A stretch of 53,368 nucleotides of DNA from assembly GCA_002737315.1 (NCBI GenBank), contig NSIH01000007.1:1-53368 (forward strand). The letters run 5' to 3'. Below the pieces are notes generated by a model. It made no database searches. It was not told the origin of the DNA and worked only from the letters and a program-made list of their open reading frames with translations. A program made the position numbers and the translations under genes. Positions 50,518-53,368 of this stretch are shown here, piece after piece (within the stretch, counting starts at the first letter, position 1; the number at the start of each line of letters is the position of its first letter). Origin of the DNA: Flavobacteriales bacterium. GTDB taxonomy: Bacteria; Bacteroidota; Bacteroidia; Flavobacteriales; Schleiferiaceae.

Positions 50518-51771
50518 ATGGCCCGATTATCCCCCCCCGTATTAAGGGAAGCCGTTCGAATCGCTTTTCAGTCGCTCAAGTCGCAAATGCTTCGGGCCGT
50601 GCTGACTGCCCTGATTATTGCCATTGGCATTACGGCCTTGGTGGGCATGCTTACGGCAACCAGCGTAATGGAGGGTTCAATCACCCAGCAGTTCTCGAGC
50701 ATGGGCGCTACAACCTTCACCATACAGCAAGGGGGAATGCAAATTCAAATTGGTCGACGCGGAATCAAAGAAAAGCCGCAGCCGAGGATTCCGCTTTTGC
50801 AGGCAATTCAACTGCGGGATCGAATGGCCAAAATGGGCTTTGTCGCAAGTATTGGCGACAATGTAGCCGGAGCCATGGAAGTTCAGTACGAAGGGCTTAA
50901 AACGAATCCCAACGTTAACGTCACTGCCTCTGATGCGAATTATCCGGCCACCCAGGGGCTCACCATTGCCCAAGGGCGGTTTTTTTCTGCTGCGGACCAA
51001 AACGAAGCACGATCGGTGACCGTTTTAGGGTCTGACGTGGCAGGTAAACTTTTTCCGGAGGGCGACGCCTTAGGAAGAATTATTCGGGTGGGATCCAAGC
51101 CCTACACGGTAGTTGGAGTTACCGAGCCCAAGGGCAGCAGCTCATTCATGTCGAGCGATCAAGTGGTCTACCTCCCCCTGCGCACGGCCCATTTGGAGTT
51201 TGCGGACCCCTCGTCGAGCTACGTAATCAGCGTAATGGCCCCTAGTCCGCAAGAACTCGAAGCAAGCATTGCCAGCGCAACCGCGGTAATGCGTTCGGTA
51301 CGGCGCCTCAGGCCCGGAGCAGAAGACAATTTTAACATTCGCCGAAGCGACAGCATTTCGGCTTTGCTCTTGGAATCCTTGAGCTCGGTCAATGCAGGCG
51401 CAGCCCTGATTGCGTTGATCACGCTTTTGGGCGCATCCATCGCCCTAATGAACATTATGCTGGTGAGCGTCACCGAACGCACAAGCGAGATCGGCACGCG
51501 CAAGGCTCTTGGCGCCAGTTCGCAGGTTATCGTGGTGCAATTTCTCGCAGAAGCCATTATAGTAAGCGTCATGGGCGGAATTGCCGGCATCATAATGGGC
51601 CTTGCGGTAGGAAATGGCCTAGCCTATGCCTTGGGCGCCCAAGCGGTATTCCCCCTAAAGTGGATGCTCTTAGCCCTCGTGGTATCTATTATCGTCGGAG
51701 TGGTTTCGGGCTGGTACCCCGCTAAAAAAGCGGCAGCGTTGGATCCTATCGAAGCCCTGAGGTATGAGTAG
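50518..51771 (+). CDS. ABC transporter permease, FtsX/MacB type
   Basis: 417 residues. TM1 at about 22-45, a large extracytoplasmic MacB-like domain (about 50-275) and three C-terminal helices around the FtsX signature (VSVTERTSEIGTRKALGASSQVI, as a conserved cytoplasmic loop). Ends with WYPAKKAAALDPIEALRYE, the usual MacB tail. These permeases work with a separate LolD/MacB-like ATPase, which is not adjacent. It overlaps the next gene by 8 bp, tying it to a polysaccharide exporter. Confidence 0.87.
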   Translation: MARLSPPVLREAVRIAFQSLKSQMLRAVLTALIIAIGITALVGMLTATSVMEGSITQQFSSMGATTFTIQQGGMQIQIGRRGIKEKPQPRIPLLQAIQLRDRMAKMGFVASIGDNVAGAMEVQYEGLKTNPNVNVTASDANYPATQGLTIAQGRFFSAADQNEARSVTVLGSDVAGKLFPEGDALGRIIRVGSKPYTVVGVTEPKGSSSFMSSDQVVYLPLRTAHLEFADPSSSYVISVMAPSPQELEASIASATAVMRSVRRLRPGAEDNFNIRRSDSISALLLESLSSVNAGAALIALITLLGASIALMNIMLVSVTERTSEIGTRKALGASSQVIVVQFLAEAIIVSVMGGIAGIIMGLAVGNGLAYALGAQAVFPLKWMLLALVVSIIVGVVSGWYPAKKAAALDPIEALRYE

Positions 51772-52588
51772 AATCCGCGAAGTGACGTCTCAGGACCCTT
51801 GGTGGAAACCCCAGCCGGGAAGCGCCAAGAATGCGCGGAGAATGGCCCTGGCTTTTGCCCGACGTGACCTTAGGCTCCGGTACGTGCAGACCCAGCTCGG
51901 TTGGCTATGGGCGGTTGCCCAGCCTTTGCTGCTAATTGCCACCTTAACCCTTGTCCTAGGACGCGTTTTTGCCCTGCCCGCCGAAGGATTGAGGCAGTTT
52001 GGACTGAACCTGGCGGTCGCCCTCCCGGGCTGGATTTGGTTTCAGTTCACGGTGAGCCAGGGCGCCATGAGCCTGGTGGCCAATCAGGCCCTGGTTAGCA
52101 AGGCCGCCTTTAATCGCTCGGCCCTTCCCAATTCTAAAGCAATAGTTGGCTTTGCCGATTTTTTGATCGGCTCCGCGGTGGTTGCCCTAGGATTAATAAT
52201 AATGCAGGAGGCTCAGGCCCTTGCCCTGCTGCGGCTGCCCTTGGTTATGGCCTACACTGGTCTTGCTTCCCTGGGTTGGGCCTATGCGCTGGCCTCGGTA
52301 AGCGTGCGCCGGAGGGACTTCTTGGCAGTATTGCCCGTGCTGATGCAAGCCTTGTTTTTTATAAGCCCCATTGCCCTGCCCAGCGCCAACTTTGCCCCCG
52401 AAGGCTGGGGGATTTTCTACTGGCTTAACCCTGCGGTAGCAATGGCCGACGGCTTTCGATGGGCCTGGCTGGGCTGGGATGTTTGGCAGCCCGCGCATGC
52501 TATCTCGGCTGCTTCAGGCATCCTTGGCTTCGTATTCGGACTCCTTGCCCTTCGGTGGAGGTCGCGCCGACTCAATGAGTTTTTATGA
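51764..52588 (+). CDS. ABC-2 type polysaccharide export permease (Wzm-like)
   Basis: 274 residues with six transmembrane helices. The N-terminal amphipathic part FARRDLRLRYVQTQLGWLWAVAQPLL (in part) and the late FISPIALPSANFAPEGWGIFYWLNPAVAMADGFRW are the TagG/Wzm/KpsM layout (LGxxWxxxxP and NPL-like). Exports O-antigen or capsule chains over the inner membrane with the next gene's ATPase. Stop overlaps wzt by 4 bp (ATGA). Confidence 0.88.
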   Translation: MSRIREVTSQDPWWKPQPGSAKNARRMALAFARRDLRLRYVQTQLGWLWAVAQPLLLIATLTLVLGRVFALPAEGLRQFGLNLAVALPGWIWFQFTVSQGAMSLVANQALVSKAAFNRSALPNSKAIVGFADFLIGSAVVALGLIIMQEAQALALLRLPLVMAYTGLASLGWAYALASVSVRRRDFLAVLPVLMQALFFISPIALPSANFAPEGWGIFYWLNPAVAMADGFRWAWLGWDVWQPAHAISAASGILGFVFGLLALRWRSRRLNEFL

Positions 52589-53368
52589 AAAGTCCGCGCA
52601 TTGAAACCAGCAATTTGGGCAAGAACCTGGGGAATCGCTGGGTACTTCGCCGCATTGACCTCCGCCTAGAAGAGGGCGAAATTATAGGCATCATTGGGGC
52701 CAACGGCGCAGGTAAATCCACTCTGCTCAAGACCTTGAGCGGACTACTGCATCCCGACGAGGGCAGCTACCGAATCAAGGGCAGCTTGGCCAGCCTGCTC
52801 GAGGTGGGTACAGGATTCCACCCCGACCTCAGTGGGCGCGAGAACGCTTTTCTGCGCGGAGCATTGCTCGGTCTTTCGCGCGCCGAAGTGCGCGATCTTC
52901 TGCCCGTCGTGACGGAATTTGCCGGCGTTTCTGACCGCATTGACGAGCCCGTGAAGTACTATTCCAGCGGAATGCAGGTACGGCTCGGTTTTGCGCTGGC
53001 CGCGCACCTTCCGGCTGATGTGCTCGTTGTGGACGAGGTTTTGGCCGTGGGTGATGCCGCCTTTCAAGCTAAAAGCCTCTCCTTTCTTGAATCCACTTGG
53101 CGCCAATCCGCGCGAAGCGTGGTCTATGTGGCCCACCAGCTGCCGCAGGTGCGACGCCTCTGCGACCGGGTCCTTTGGCTGGACCAAGGCCTAATCCGCA
53201 TGGAAGGCCCTGCCGATGAAGTCTGCGATGCCTACACCGCAAGCCAAAAGTCCATCAAACCAGAATGGACGGAACCCGACCGCAGAAGAGGCCAGGGAAA
53301 AGTCCGAGCTACTGCCGTAGACATTCAAGATCAGTGGGTTACCGGTGGAATTGCCCAGCTAAAGCTGC
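52585..53368 (+). CDS. Polysaccharide ABC exporter ATPase (Wzt-like), partial at window edge
   Basis: I translated this by hand: ATG 52585, open to the last base (261 codons). Walker A GANGAGKSTLLK, signature YSSGMQVRLGFALA, Walker B VLVVDEVLAVGD and His-loop VAHQ are clear; LASLLEVGTGFHPDLSGREN is typical of Wzt/TagH/KpsT. After the ATPase (about 218 onward) the chain continues with QGKVRATAVDIQDQW, resembling the start of the C-terminal carbohydrate-binding domain of Wzt that selects the terminated O-chain. The rest lies beyond the window. Confidence 0.9.
   Translation, partial: MKSPRIETSNLGKNLGNRWVLRRIDLRLEEGEIIGIIGANGAGKSTLLKTLSGLLHPDEGSYRIKGSLASLLEVGTGFHPDLSGRENAFLRGALLGLSRAEVRDLLPVVTEFAGVSDRIDEPVKYYSSGMQVRLGFALAAHLPADVLVVDEVLAVGDAAFQAKSLSFLESTWRQSARSVVYVAHQLPQVRRLCDRVLWLDQGLIRMEGPADEVCDAYTASQKSIKPEWTEPDRRRGQGKVRATAVDIQDQWVTGGIAQLKL

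Overview
The window is a gene-dense piece of a Bacteroidota chromosome, most likely of the order Flavobacteriales. The evidence is: a C-terminal-sorting-type secreted protein; Bacteroidota-typical families (DUF4293, DUF4920, DUF5777, fused E1 alpha/beta, the lptD/amidase/mlaD cluster); a Rho factor with a long Arg/Asp/Gly/Pro-rich N-terminal insertion; and the Bacteroidota -7 promoter element TAnnTTTG in front of many genes. G+C looks above 50% by eye. No phage, insertion sequence, CRISPR array, tRNA or rRNA was seen. No gene-free stretch exceeds 300 bases; the longest are 995-1156 (SRP RNA), the ~118 bp between the DUF4293 gene and rho, and the ~105 bp between rpmI and rplT.

Layout. 1-3493: partial secreted endonuclease I, the small SRP RNA, and a fused 2-oxoacid dehydrogenase E1. 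3550-4206: transaldolase-like aldolase. 4185-11048: a seven-gene menaquinone operon on the minus strand (menI-like, menF, menD, menB, menA, menC, menE) without menH. 11109-14306: thrS-infC-rpmI-rplT. 14388-17094: orphan ABC ATPase, lpd, ridA. 17136-25352: pabA/trpG-type amidotransferase, lptD, and a divergent operon of cell-wall amidase, MCE protein, two Fe-S proteins with a HAD protein between them, and a small conserved protein. 25365-29998: Nudix, cytochrome c, DUF4920, ilvE, a hypothetical, an epimerase and a PH-like membrane protein. 29995-35409: MsbA-type exporter, truA, phosphodiesterase, DUF4293, rho. 35527-38767: pyrR, pyrB, a STAS-like gene, mpl. 38774-43147: MbnP-like lipoprotein, plsC, HsdR_N-domain protein, purB, M14-type deacylase. 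43151-50460: lhgO, DUF5777 barrel, YceI, MFS, aconitase, sorted secreted protein. 50518-end: FtsX/MacB-type permease overlapping a Wzm/Wzt polysaccharide ABC exporter, cut by the window edge.

The genes are mostly housekeeping: menaquinone and envelope biogenesis, translation, pyrimidine and purine synthesis, central carbon. The most unusual property is not one gene but the layout of 5' ends. For about 19 genes a TAnnTTTG-like -7 element lies only 4-8 nt before the start codon, so their mRNAs should be leaderless or nearly so. Divergent neighbours are packed so tightly that at two loci (lptD/amidase and truA/phosphodiesterase) the two opposing start codons share the same CATG. Genes inside operons commonly overlap by 4 bp (ATGA or GTGA). 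Only two clear intrinsic terminators were seen besides the T-run after the SRP RNA.
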